A stretch of 9,403 nucleotides of DNA from Pelomonas sp041914785 (GCA_041914785.1 JAYSCT010000151.1:1-9403); one strand, 5' to 3'; counted from the first letter of the stretch, positions 1 to 6,333 are shown. Notes: a model not told the origin generated them from the letters alone. Numbers and translations: made by a program.

Positions 1-1577
1 ACCTGATGAAGGTCAGCGACCAGCTGCCGCCGGTGCTGATGCGCGAGTACCAGGGCCCGCACGACCTGATGGCCGTGTTCACGCGGCCTGCCACTGCGAG
101 CATGCTCGCGCCGGCCGACTTCCAGTTCGTCAACGACGACCTCGACCTGCTCAAGGGCCTGCTGCGCCAGGCCGTTGCCACGCATGCCACCGGCGTCAAC
201 GTGCTGCTGTACGGCCCGCCGGGCACCGGCAAGACGGAGCTGGCCAAGGTGGCCGCCGCGGCCGCCGGGCTGGACCTGTACGAGGTGGAGTACGCCGACC
301 GTGACGGCAATTCCCTGTCCGGCCGCGACCGCTACCGCTCGCTGCAGATCAGCCAGGTGTTCCTGAAGGCCAGCGCCAATGTCGCGCTGCTGTTCGACGA
401 GGTGGAGGACGTGTTCCCGCCGCTGTCCAGCGACACCGCGTCGCTGCTGAGCCGGCTGGACGCCAGCGTGGACGGCGGCGCCGGCAACTCCGTCAGCGGC
501 AAGGCCTGGGTCAACCAGATCCTGGAGACCAACCCGGTGCCCGTCATCTGGGTCACCAACCGCATCGAGCAGATCGACCCGGCGTTCCGGCGCCGCTTCC
601 AGTACCACCTGGAGCTGAAGTCGCCGCCGCCCGGCGCGCGCCGTGGCCTGGTGGCCAAGGCGCTGGGCGAGGTGGCCGTCAGCGACGGCTTCATCGCCAA
701 GCTGGCCGAACGGCCGGGCCTGACGCCGGCGCAGATCCGCACCGCGGTGCGCTTCGCGCAGCTGGCCGGCTCGGCAGGCGATGCCGAAAAGCTCATCGAG
801 CGCCAGCTGCAGAACGCCGACAAGGCACTGGGCCGCGACGATGGCAGCAGCCTCGCGCGGCCCTGCGTCACGCAGTACGCGCTGGACCTGCTGAACTGCG
901 AGAGCCGCTTTGAGATCCCGCGCATCGTTGAGGCGCTGCGCCGCACCGGCCGCGGCCAGCTGTGCTTCTACGGCCCGCCGGGCAGCGGCAAGACGGCGCT
1001 GGCCGAACACATCGCGCAGCGCTTAAGCCGGCCGCTGATGGTCAGGCGCGCCAGCGATATCGCCAGCAAGTTCGTCGGCGAGACCGAGCAGAACATGGCC
1101 CGCATGTTCGAGATGGCGCAGAGCGAAGGCGCCGTGCTGCTGCTGGACGAGGCCGACAGCTTCCTGCGCAGCCGCAAGCACGCGGAGCGCAACTACGAGG
1201 TGTCCGAGGTCAACGAGATGCTGGCCGGCATGGAGCGCTTCAACGGGCTGTTCATCTGCACCACCAACCTGTTCGACGACCTCGACGAGGCCGCGCTGCG
1301 GCGCTTCGCGTTCAAGATCCGCTTCAAGGCGCTCAAGCCTGAGCAGCGGCTGGCGATGTTCGTGCGCGAGGCGGGCGCGGCGCCCACCGACGAGCAACGC
1401 TCACGACTGGTGGCGATGGACTGCCTCGCTCATGGCGACTTCGCGGCCGTGCGGCATCAGGTCGAGATCCTGGGGGAGGCGTTCACGCCGGACGAGTTCC
1501 TGGCGCAGCTGGAGGCGGAGCACCGGGCGAAGCCGGAGGTACGGGAGCGGCGGGGGATGGGGTTCCGAGCGGCTTGA
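1..1577 (+). CDS. Tandem AAA+ ATPase (two classical AAA modules), 5' end outside window
   Basis: Predicted ATP-driven protein remodeller of the classical AAA type, with two ATPase modules as in Cdc48-like proteins; the substrate is unknown. Numbering from the first ATG (position 6, 523 codons): module 1 has Walker A GPPGTGKT at 70-77, Walker B LLFDEVE with D131/E132, sensor-1 N185 in WVTNR, and an arginine cluster R195-R197. Module 2 has Walker A GPPGSGKT at 323-330, pore-loop KFVG at 355-358 (aromatic F356), Walker B LLLDEAD with D381/E382, sensor-1 N421, and R432/R433. Both modules look catalytically intact. The ATG at 6 has no visible ribosome site and the frame is open to the left edge, so the true start and an N-terminal substrate domain probably lie upstream. 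The C-terminus overlaps the convergent GNAT gene by 95 bases. A link to the TelA operon further right is possible but not shown. Confidence 0.88.
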   Translation, partial: LMKVSDQLPPVLMREYQGPHDLMAVFTRPATASMLAPADFQFVNDDLDLLKGLLRQAVATHATGVNVLLYGPPGTGKTELAKVAAAAAGLDLYEVEYADRDGNSLSGRDRYRSLQISQVFLKASANVALLFDEVEDVFPPLSSDTASLLSRLDASVDGGAGNSVSGKAWVNQILETNPVPVIWVTNRIEQIDPAFRRRFQYHLELKSPPPGARRGLVAKALGEVAVSDGFIAKLAERPGLTPAQIRTAVRFAQLAGSAGDAEKLIERQLQNADKALGRDDGSSLARPCVTQYALDLLNCESRFEIPRIVEALRRTGRGQLCFYGPPGSGKTALAEHIAQRLSRPLMVRRASDIASKFVGETEQNMARMFEMAQSEGAVLLLDEADSFLRSRKHAERNYEVSEVNEMLAGMERFNGLFICTTNLFDDLDEAALRRFAFKIRFKALKPEQRLAMFVREAGAAPTDEQRSRLVAMDCLAHGDFAAVRHQVEILGEAFTPDEFLAQLEAEHRAKPEVRERRGMGFRAA

Positions 1578-2079
1578 AGTAATAGGTCGTCGAACAGAGA
1601 GGCCCATCCGGCATCAGCGCGTAGTTCGGGATGTCTCCCGCGCGCTGCCACCCCAGCCGCTCGTAGAGCCGCGACGCGTCGCTGCCCGTGACGGTGTCCA
1701 GCACCAGCGTCGTCTTGCCCAGCTCACGCGCCTTGGCCTCCGACGCCTTCAGCAGCTGCCCGGCCACGCCCTGCCGGCGCGCGCGGCGGTGCACCAGCAT
1801 CTTGGACACATCGGCGCGATGCGGCTGGTTGTCGGGCATGTCGATGACCAGCGACACCGTGCCGCAGATCCGGCCGGTCTCGTCTTCGGCGACGAACAGG
1901 TGGCGCTCGCCCGCGGCGACGCCGGCGGCCACGCGGCGCCAGAAGGCCTCGGGCCGGCCCTCGGCCAGCGGCAACATGAAGCCCACCGACGCGCCGCCTT
2001 CGACGCAGTCGCGCAGCACGTCGGCCAGTTCGCCCACGCGGGCCAGCGCCTCGGCGCCATCGAGTTCACGGATGCTCAT
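1483..2079 (-). CDS. GNAT family N-acetyltransferase
   Basis: Predicted cytoplasmic acetyl-CoA-dependent N-acetyltransferase of 198 residues; the acceptor is unknown. The GNAT core is clear: beta-strand HLFVAED (60-66), GTVSLVID (73-80), motif A running VSKMLVHRRARRQGVAGQLL (91-110) with the acetyl-CoA pyrophosphate loop RRQGVA at 101-106, then TLVLDTV (124-130) and the motif-B region ASRLYERLGW (135-144). The ATG at 2079 overlaps the stop of the upstream XRE/cupin gene as ATGA, which fixes the start and suggests translational coupling. It is the last gene of the questin-oxidase/XRE/GNAT operon. XRE-cupin plus GNAT is a common bacterial pairing. The natural domain end is near YYFKPLG (166-172). 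The remaining ~26 residues are Pro/Ala-rich and lie antisense to the end of the AAA ATPase gene, so that tail is probably a non-functional readthrough to the first stop. Confidence 0.9.
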   Translation of the reverse strand: MSIRELDGAEALARVGELADVLRDCVEGGASVGFMLPLAEGRPEAFWRRVAAGVAAGERHLFVAEDETGRICGTVSLVIDMPDNQPHRADVSKMLVHRRARRQGVAGQLLKASEAKARELGKTTLVLDTVTGSDASRLYERLGWQRAGDIPNYALMPDGPLCSTTYYFKPLGTPSPAAPVPPASPGAPPPAAPGTRPA

Positions 2080-2672
2080 GGCCGGGCTCCGGTCAATGCG
2101 ACGAGGTAGCGGGCCGGCCGGGTGCCGGGGTTGAAGAAGCGGATGGGGGCGTTCAGCTGCACCGCCAGGCAGTCGCCGGCGGCCAGCTGCCACTGCGTAT
2201 CGCCGTGGGTGATGTCCATCGCGCCGTCGATCATCCAGATCAGCTGATGGATGTCGCTGTCGCGCTCGGCAGTCTCGAAGGCGACGCGCTGGCCGGGCGG
2301 GAAGACGACGTCCACCAGCTGCAGCGGCGACGCGCCGGGCGGAGACACGTTGCGGCGCACATAGCCCGAGGCCGGGTCGCGCCACACCGGCTGGTCGGCC
2401 ACGCGCGCCAGCGGCGACGGTGCGGCCGGCGCCTCGCCAGCCTCGAACAGCGAGGCGACGCTGACGCCCAGCGCCGACGACAGCTTGTCCAGCACCACGG
2501 CCGTGGGGCTGCTCTGGCCGCGCTCGATCAGCGAGATGTTGGAACGGCTGACGCCGCTCTTGCGGGCCAGCGCGTCCAGCGACAGGCCGGCGGCGGCGCG
2601 CAGCTCGTGCAGGCGGCGGCCAATGCGTTGGGAGATGTCCATGCGTCCAGCATACTGGAATTTGTTCTCCAT
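2076..2672 (-). CDS. XRE-family transcriptional regulator with C-terminal cupin domain
   Basis: Predicted DNA-binding regulator of 198 residues. An N-terminal HTH_3 domain (about 16-70) contains the recognition section LSLDALARKSGVSRSNISLIERGQSSPTA, typical of XRE-cupin proteins. The C-terminal half (about 115-190) is a single cupin barrel with PPGQRV, IHQLIWMIDG and LAAGDCLAV strands, presumably binding a small ligand that has not been identified. The ATG at 2672 shares one base with the stop of the questin-oxidase-like gene (TGATG), supporting this start. An in-frame ATG at 2642 (MDISQRIG) would give a 188-residue protein starting just before the HTH. The stop overlaps the GNAT start by four bases. 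By family habit it could control its own operon in response to a metabolite; no operator is obvious inside the operon. Confidence 0.92.
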   Translation of the reverse strand: MENKFQYAGRMDISQRIGRRLHELRAAAGLSLDALARKSGVSRSNISLIERGQSSPTAVVLDKLSSALGVSVASLFEAGEAPAAPSPLARVADQPVWRDPASGYVRRNVSPPGASPLQLVDVVFPPGQRVAFETAERDSDIHQLIWMIDGAMDITHGDTQWQLAAGDCLAVQLNAPIRFFNPGTRPARYLVALTGARP

Positions 2673-3676
2673 CAAAGTGGAATTGCACGTTCCACGGCGC
2701 GGCGCCAGGCGGGGTCGGGCCAGCGCCGACCCAGGCGCCAGGCGGCGTGCGTGAGCTTGATGACGTGCGCGTCGTCCTGTTCGCAGGCCGCGGCGATGAG
2801 CGCCGGCCAGGGGCGGCAGGGTGGATGGTCCAGCGCGAGGGCCGGAACGGCGCCGCTGGCGAGCAGGCCGGCTGCAGCGGCGACGCTGAAGCCGCGCGGC
2901 AGCCCGGGCGCGGGCCACCAGGGCTGCAGCACGCTCATGGCGTGGCTGGCGGTCAGCAGGTGCAGCACGGTGAAGTTGCCGGTGGCCGCGTAGGTGCGGG
3001 CGGCCAGCAGCGCGAGGTCGCGCAGCGTGTCGGGCCCGTGCTGCAGCCGTCCGGCGATGGCCGCGAAGCCGGGCGTGTCGCCGCAGGCCCGCATGCGGTC
3101 GGTGATGAAGCTGCCGGCCGGGTAGGCGGGGCGGGGCAGCGACGTCAGCGCCTGCAGCCAGTCGGCCAGCGCCAGCGGCGCCTCATCGGTGATGGGCAGC
3201 GGCATGAAGTGCGACGCCCAGTGCGCCAGCCCCGCGGCCAGTTCGCCGTCATGCCCGGCCAGCACGGCGTGGCCCGTGCGGATCAGGCCGTGGAAGGCGA
3301 TCGCACCGGCGCCTGGCAGCAGCAGCGCCAACGCCTCGCGCAGCGCGGCGGGTGAGCCGAGCGTCGCGATGCGGCCGGCAAAGTGCGCGCGCCAGGCGGC
3401 GTCGCTGTCTGGCCGGCCGAGATCGCGTGCGACGTCGATACGCGCCGGCCGCGCAGGCGCCCGCGGTTCGAGATGCACCTCCTCCGCCTCGGTCGCGGCC
3501 TGCAACCGTCCGGCCGATGCGCCCAGCTCCAGCAGCGCCTGCTGGGCCATCGGCAGGTGGTTGCTCATCCGGCCGCGGTAGGTGGCGGACCACACCTGGC
3601 CGGCATCGAGCAGGTGGTGCAGCTGGGCCAGCGTGGCGGGCGTTTCACGCGTGGGCGGGACGGTCTTCATCAGCAT
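2672..3676 (-). CDS. Questin oxidase-like protein (DUF4243 family)
   Basis: A 334-residue protein resembling the questin oxidase family, whose fungal members carry out Baeyer-Villiger-type ring opening of an anthraquinone using NADPH. The bacterial members are mostly uncharacterised, so the substrate here is unknown. Family-type motifs visible: YRGRMSNHLPMA (33-44), FHGLIRTGHA (128-137), NFTVLHLLTASHAM (234-247) and DDAHVIKLTHAAWR (301-314). These are rich in histidines spaced along a helical protein with no cofactor-binding P-loop or Rossmann motif. There is no signal peptide, so it should be cytoplasmic. The ATG at 3676 was chosen because GGAG (3683-3686) sits six bases upstream of it; ATGs at 3688 and 3670 are alternatives. 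It is the first gene of a leftward operon and is divergent from soxR, with a SoxR-type promoter directly upstream. That supports a role in handling redox-cycling compounds (inference). Confidence 0.84.
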   Translation of the reverse strand: MLMKTVPPTRETPATLAQLHHLLDAGQVWSATYRGRMSNHLPMAQQALLELGASAGRLQAATEAEEVHLEPRAPARPARIDVARDLGRPDSDAAWRAHFAGRIATLGSPAALREALALLLPGAGAIAFHGLIRTGHAVLAGHDGELAAGLAHWASHFMPLPITDEAPLALADWLQALTSLPRPAYPAGSFITDRMRACGDTPGFAAIAGRLQHGPDTLRDLALLAARTYAATGNFTVLHLLTASHAMSVLQPWWPAPGLPRGFSVAAAAGLLASGAVPALALDHPPCRPWPALIAAACEQDDAHVIKLTHAAWRLGRRWPDPAWRRAVERAIPL

Positions 3677-3682
3677 GGGCAA

Positions 3683-3686
3683 CTCC
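3683..3686 (-). promoter_or_regulatory. Ribosome binding site of the questin oxidase-like gene
   Basis: On the minus strand GGAG lies six bases before the ATG at 3676. It decides between several in-frame ATGs at 3700, 3688, 3676 and 3670. Confidence 0.6.
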
Positions 3687-3707
3687 ATTCGTGGGAACAT
3701 GGCCGCC

Positions 3708-3738
3708 ATGCTCGAAGTTGAAGTGGACTTGAAGTCAA
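3708..3738 (-). promoter_or_regulatory. SoxR-type promoter/operator of the questin oxidase-like operon
   Basis: Read on the minus strand, a TTGACT -35 (3733-3738) is followed by a 19-base spacer and GAGCAT (3708-3713, weak -10). A spacer of 19 rather than 17 is the hallmark of MerR-family activated promoters. The spacer holds the dyad TCAAGT-CC-ACTTCA (3719-3732), with arms matching at 5 of 6 positions. This is close to the SoxR core TCAAGT-TA-ACTTGA known from the E. coli soxS promoter, with TTGAC directly abutting it as in that promoter. A start site near 3701 would leave a ~25-base leader that includes the GGAG. It overlaps the start region of soxR, so SoxR could also control its own gene from here. 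Binding is inferred, not shown. Confidence 0.68.
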
Positions 3739-4196
3739 GCGATCCGTCGCCGAACGCGCCGCTGACCATCGGCCAGCTGGCCCGGCGCGCGGGTGTCGCG
3801 ACGAGTGCGTTGCGCTTCTACGAAGCCGAGGGGTTGCTGGCCGGCACGCGCAGCGCGGGCGGCCACCGCCAGTACCCGCGCCATGCGCTGCGCCGCGTGG
3901 CCTTCATCCGCGCGGCGCAGACCGTGGGGCTGAGCTTGCCGCAGATCAAGGCGGCGCTGGCCACGCTGCCCGACAGTCGGACACCGACCAAGGCCGACTG
4001 GGCGCGCCTGTCCGCCAGCTGGGCGCCGCTGCTGGATGCCCGCATCGCCGCACTGCAGGCGCTGCGCCAGAAGCTCACCGGCTGCATCGGCTGCGGCTGC
4101 CTGTCGCTGAAGGCCTGTGCGCTCTACAACCCGGCGGACAAGGTCAGCGACGACGGCGCCGGCGCGAGGCTTCTGCGCATAGAAACACCCCGTTGA
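3708..4196 (+). CDS. soxR: Redox-sensitive transcriptional activator SoxR
   Basis: MerR-family regulator whose [2Fe-2S] cluster is oxidised by superoxide generators and redox-cycling compounds, switching on target promoters. From the ATG at 3708 it has 162 residues: winged HTH LTIGQLARRAGVATSALRFYEAEGLL (19-44), a dimerisation helix (about 95-123), and the cluster motif C126-X2-C129-X-C131-X5-C137 in GCIGCGCLSLKAC, then GAGARLL near the end. All four cluster cysteines are present. Start choice is uncertain: ATGs at 3699 and 3708 lack a good ribosome site. A TTG at 3729 would give 155 residues, nearly the length of E. coli SoxR (154), and put the cysteines at 119, 122, 124 and 130, as in E. 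coli. It is divergent from the questin oxidase-like gene and followed by fpr. Non-enteric SoxR usually acts directly on targets without SoxS; no soxS is seen here. Confidence 0.95.
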   Translation: MLEVEVDLKSSDPSPNAPLTIGQLARRAGVATSALRFYEAEGLLAGTRSAGGHRQYPRHALRRVAFIRAAQTVGLSLPQIKAALATLPDSRTPTKADWARLSASWAPLLDARIAALQALRQKLTGCIGCGCLSLKACALYNPADKVSDDGAGARLLRIETPR

Positions 4197-4221
4197 CCCT
4201 TAGCCGACGACCGAATATCAC
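4193..4221 (+). promoter_or_regulatory. Candidate sigma-70 promoter of fpr
   Basis: TTGACC (4193-4198, 5 of 6 to the -35 consensus, overlapping the soxR stop codon), a 17-base spacer, and TATCAC (4216-4221, 4 of 6 to the -10 consensus). Transcription would start around 4228, leaving a ~40-base leader to the fpr ATG at 4269. The normal 17-base spacing differs from the 19-base SoxR-type promoter on the other side of soxR, so fpr is probably not a direct SoxR target from this promoter. Confidence 0.55.
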
Positions 4222-4223
4222 TT

Positions 4224-4250
4224 CCGGGAGAAAATCCCGGGGTTAACCCC
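4224..4250. repeat. Two overlapping dyads at the fpr transcription start/leader
   Basis: CCGGGA (4224-4229), loop GAAAA, TCCCGG (4235-4240) forms a perfect 6-bp stem. GGGGTTAACCCC (4239-4250) is a perfect 12-base palindrome sharing two bases with it. There is no T-run afterwards, so this is not a classical terminator. The position, just after the candidate -10, suits either an operator or a 5'-leader structure for fpr. No clear Shine-Dalgarno precedes the fpr ATG. Confidence 0.5.
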
Positions 4251-4268
4251 GTCCAGAACACCGCCCCC

Positions 4269-5045
4269 ATGAGTGCCTTCCACGAAGAGACCGTCCTGAC
4301 CGTCCATCACTGGACCGACCGCCTGTTCAGCTTCACGACGACGCGCGACCAGGCGCTGCGCTTCTCCAACGGCCACTTCACGATGATCGGCCTCAAGGGC
4401 GACAACGGGAAGCCGCTGCTGCGCGCGTACTCCATCGTCAGCGCCAACTACGAGGAGAACCTGGAGTTCCTCAGCATCAAGGTGCCGGACGGCCCGCTGA
4501 CGTCCAAGCTGCAGCACATCAAGCCGGGCGACAAGATCATCGTCGGCCGCAAGCCCACCGGCACGCTGCTCATCGACTACCTGCTGCCGGGCAAGACCCT
4601 GTACCTGCTGGGCAGCGGCACGGGCCTGGCGCCGTTCATCAGCATCGTGCGCGACCCCGAGACCTACGAGCGCTTCGAGAAGGTCGTCATCGTGCACGGC
4701 GTGCGCGAGGTGGCCGAGCTGGCCTATCACGACCACCTGACCGTGGACCTGCCCAAGCACGAGTTCCTGGGCGAGTACGCGGCCGAGCAGCTGCTGTACT
4801 ACCCCACCGTCACGCGCGAGCCCTACAAGAACATGGGCCGCATCACCGACCTGATCCAGACTGGCAAGCTGCAGGCCGACCTGGGCCTGCCGGCACTGGA
4901 CCCCGAGAACGACCGCATCATGCTGTGCGGCAGCCCGGCGCTGCTGAAGGACATGCAGGAGATGCTGGAGATCCGCGGCTTCAAGGAAGGCAGCACGACG
5001 ACGCCGGGCGACTACGTCATCGAGCGCGCATTCGTCGAGAAGTGA
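4269..5045 (+). CDS. fpr: Ferredoxin/flavodoxin-NADP+ reductase
   Basis: FAD enzyme exchanging electrons between NADPH and ferredoxin or flavodoxin in the cytoplasm; in E. coli fpr belongs to the superoxide response. The 258 residues are the usual length of the bacterial enzyme. Visible motifs: FAD-binding RAYS at 52-55 (R-x-Y-S) in LLRAYSIVSANYEE, the VPDGPLTSKLQ segment (72-82), NADP-binding GSGTGLAPF (115-123), VIVHGVREVAELAY (140-153), CGSPALL (220-226), and the C-terminal tail ERAFVEK (252-258). A tail extended past the terminal aromatic, AFVxK, is typical of the bacterial subclass found in Pseudomonas, Azotobacter and Rhodobacter. The ATG at 4269 fits the family N-terminus despite no clear ribosome site. 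It stands 72 bases after soxR with its own candidate promoter. The association with soxR suits redox-stress defence by supplying electrons to iron-sulfur or flavodoxin systems. Confidence 0.95.
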   Translation: MSAFHEETVLTVHHWTDRLFSFTTTRDQALRFSNGHFTMIGLKGDNGKPLLRAYSIVSANYEENLEFLSIKVPDGPLTSKLQHIKPGDKIIVGRKPTGTLLIDYLLPGKTLYLLGSGTGLAPFISIVRDPETYERFEKVVIVHGVREVAELAYHDHLTVDLPKHEFLGEYAAEQLLYYPTVTREPYKNMGRITDLIQTGKLQADLGLPALDPENDRIMLCGSPALLKDMQEMLEIRGFKEGSTTTPGDYVIERAFVEK

Positions 5046-5082
5046 CCGCCACGGCTGCCGCGCGCGCGGCGGCCTGGCAAGC

Positions 5083-5102
5083 GCGTCCCGCATGAGGGAC
5101 GC
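5083..5102. repeat. Perfect 7-bp stem-loop after fpr
   Basis: GCGTCCC (5083-5089), loop GCATGA, GGGACGC (5096-5102). It is preceded by the 14-base palindrome GCCGCGCGCGCGGC (5057-5070). It is not followed by a T-run. It may protect the 3' end of the fpr transcript or help termination together with the next hairpin. Confidence 0.5.
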
Positions 5103-5144
5103 TCAGGCGGCGCCTCAGGTGATTCCTGACGTCGCCTGACTTTT
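5103..5144 (+). terminator. Candidate Rho-independent terminator of fpr
   Basis: Outer stem TCAGGCG (5103-5109) with CGCCTGA (5133-5139) closes over an inner stem TCAGG (5115-5119) / CCTGA (5125-5129), loop TGATT. It is followed by C and TTTT (5141-5144). The U-tract is short and the structure is branched or interrupted, so it is weaker than a textbook terminator. The repeated TCAGG and CCTGA units allow alternative pairings (5103-5107 with 5125-5129, or 5115-5119 with 5135-5139). Confidence 0.5.
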
Positions 5145-5189
5145 GGCTGTGCCCCGGGAGGCGGCACACTCCGCACCTGTCGACATGGC

Positions 5190-5195
5190 AGGAGG
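5190..5195 (+). promoter_or_regulatory. Shine-Dalgarno of the TelA operon's first gene
   Basis: AGGAGG lies 13 bases before the ATG at 5209, somewhat long but the best match in the region. It lies downstream of the in-frame ATGs at 5143 and 5185 and so argues against them as starts. Confidence 0.5.
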
Positions 5196-5208
5196 CGAGA
5201 AAAGCCAG

Positions 5209-6333
5209 ATGAACAACCCCAAGCGCATCGCCGGCACGCTGGTCGTGCTGGCTGTGTTCGGCAGCGCGCTGTTCTGGGCGCTGCGCAGCAACCAGCAGAC
5301 CCAGGCGCTCGAGCACGAGCAGACCGTCATCGCGCAGACCGCGCCGCTGAAGGGCCTGATCGCCGTGGACGTGGAGCCGTTCTTCAAGGACGAGCGCGTC
5401 GCCCGGCTGCTGGCCGGCCAGCGCCTGCCGGTGCAGGCGGTGCGCGTGGGCAGCCGCGACATGGCGGGCAAGCTGGACGAGGCGCCGGACTTCTTCCTGG
5501 CCAGCGGCGTCGTCGCCGCCAACATGATCCTGGACGCCGCGCGCAAGGCCAACAAGCCGGCCACGCAAAGCTCGCCCTTCCACACGCCGCTGGTCGTCGC
5601 GTCGTGGGAGCCGGTCGCCAAGATCCTCGTCGCCAACCAGATGGCCAGGCCCATCGCGCCCAAGGTCTACGGCCTGGACATGGAGAAGCTCACCGAGGCC
5701 ATGCTCGCCAAGAAGCGCTGGCGCGACCTGAAGGACAGCGGCGACTACGCCGTGTCGCGCAGCGTGCTGGTGTCGACGACGGACATCCGCCGCAGCAACT
5801 CGGCGGCCATGTACCTGGCGCTGACGTCGCAGGCGCTGAACGGCGAGGTCGTCAGCGACCGCGCGCAGGGCCAGGCGCTGGCGCTGAAGTTGGCGGAGCT
5901 GTTCAAGCGCCAGGGCTTCCAGGAGAACTACGTCAACGGCGCGTTCGACGACTACCTCGCCATCGGCATGGGCAAGACGCCGCTGGCCTTCATCTACGAG
6001 AACCAGATGCTGGCGCAGGCGCAGAAGGCCGGCGGCGGGCTGCGACCGGAGATGGTGCTGCTGTACCCGCAGCCCACCATCGTCAACAAGCTGGTTGTCG
6101 TGGCGATGACCGAGCGCGGCAAGAAGCTGGCCGAGCTGCTGGCGACGGACAAGGCGCTGCAGGCCATCGCGCTGGAGCAGGGTTTCCGCACCGGCGACCC
6201 GGCCGCCTTCGCCGCCACCGCCAAGCAGGCCGGCCTGGCCGTGGACACGCAGCTGCGCCAGGTGGTGGACCCGCCGGGGTTCGATTTGATGTTCGACATG
6301 ATCGACACCGTCAGCCGGGAGATGAATCAATGA
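5209..6333 (+). CDS. Membrane-anchored periplasmic-binding-protein-like protein
   Basis: A 374-residue protein of no firmly recognised family. Residues 7-25 (IAGTLVVLAVFGSALFWAL) after a basic NPKR start form a single hydrophobic segment, so it is predicted to be a signal anchor with the rest outside the cytoplasm. The body resembles a type-2 solute-binding protein: SSPFHTPLVVASWEPV (121-136), a ligand-loop-like STTDIRRSNSAAMYLAL (189-205), FIYENQML (261-268), and LLYPQPTIVNKLVVVAM (284-300), which recalls the YPxPT...LV hinge region of such proteins. No lipobox cysteine is present. It opens a four-gene operon and its stop overlaps the next gene (ATGATG). The next gene's product also carries a solute-binding domain. 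No permease or ATPase follows, so a sensing or scaffolding role is more likely than import (inference). Confidence 0.78.
   Translation: MNNPKRIAGTLVVLAVFGSALFWALRSNQQTQALEHEQTVIAQTAPLKGLIAVDVEPFFKDERVARLLAGQRLPVQAVRVGSRDMAGKLDEAPDFFLASGVVAANMILDAARKANKPATQSSPFHTPLVVASWEPVAKILVANQMARPIAPKVYGLDMEKLTEAMLAKKRWRDLKDSGDYAVSRSVLVSTTDIRRSNSAAMYLALTSQALNGEVVSDRAQGQALALKLAELFKRQGFQENYVNGAFDDYLAIGMGKTPLAFIYENQMLAQAQKAGGGLRPEMVLLYPQPTIVNKLVVVAMTERGKKLAELLATDKALQAIALEQGFRTGDPAAFAATAKQAGLAVDTQLRQVVDPPGFDLMFDMIDTVSREMNQ

Noticed and set aside
2205..3355. Plus-strand open frames across the XRE/cupin and questin oxidase-like genes
   Set aside because: Gly/Arg/Gln/Ala-rich translations without domains, opposite recognisable genes with overlapping start/stop joints.
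3728..3739. Second dyad CTTGA-AG-TCAAG as the SoxR site
   Set aside because: It overlaps the -35 rather than filling the -35/-10 spacer; the dyad at 3719-3732 fits MerR-type geometry better.
4218..5093. Long open frame on the minus strand across fpr
   Set aside because: It is the antisense of a clearly recognisable fpr; its translation is Val/Leu/Ala/Arg/Gln-rich low complexity with no domain, an artefact of high GC.
5143..5208. Upstream in-frame ATGs (5143, 5185) for the first gene of the TelA operon
   Set aside because: They add a non-hydrophobic stretch before the signal anchor and lie upstream of the AGGAGG at 5190, which fits the ATG at 5209.
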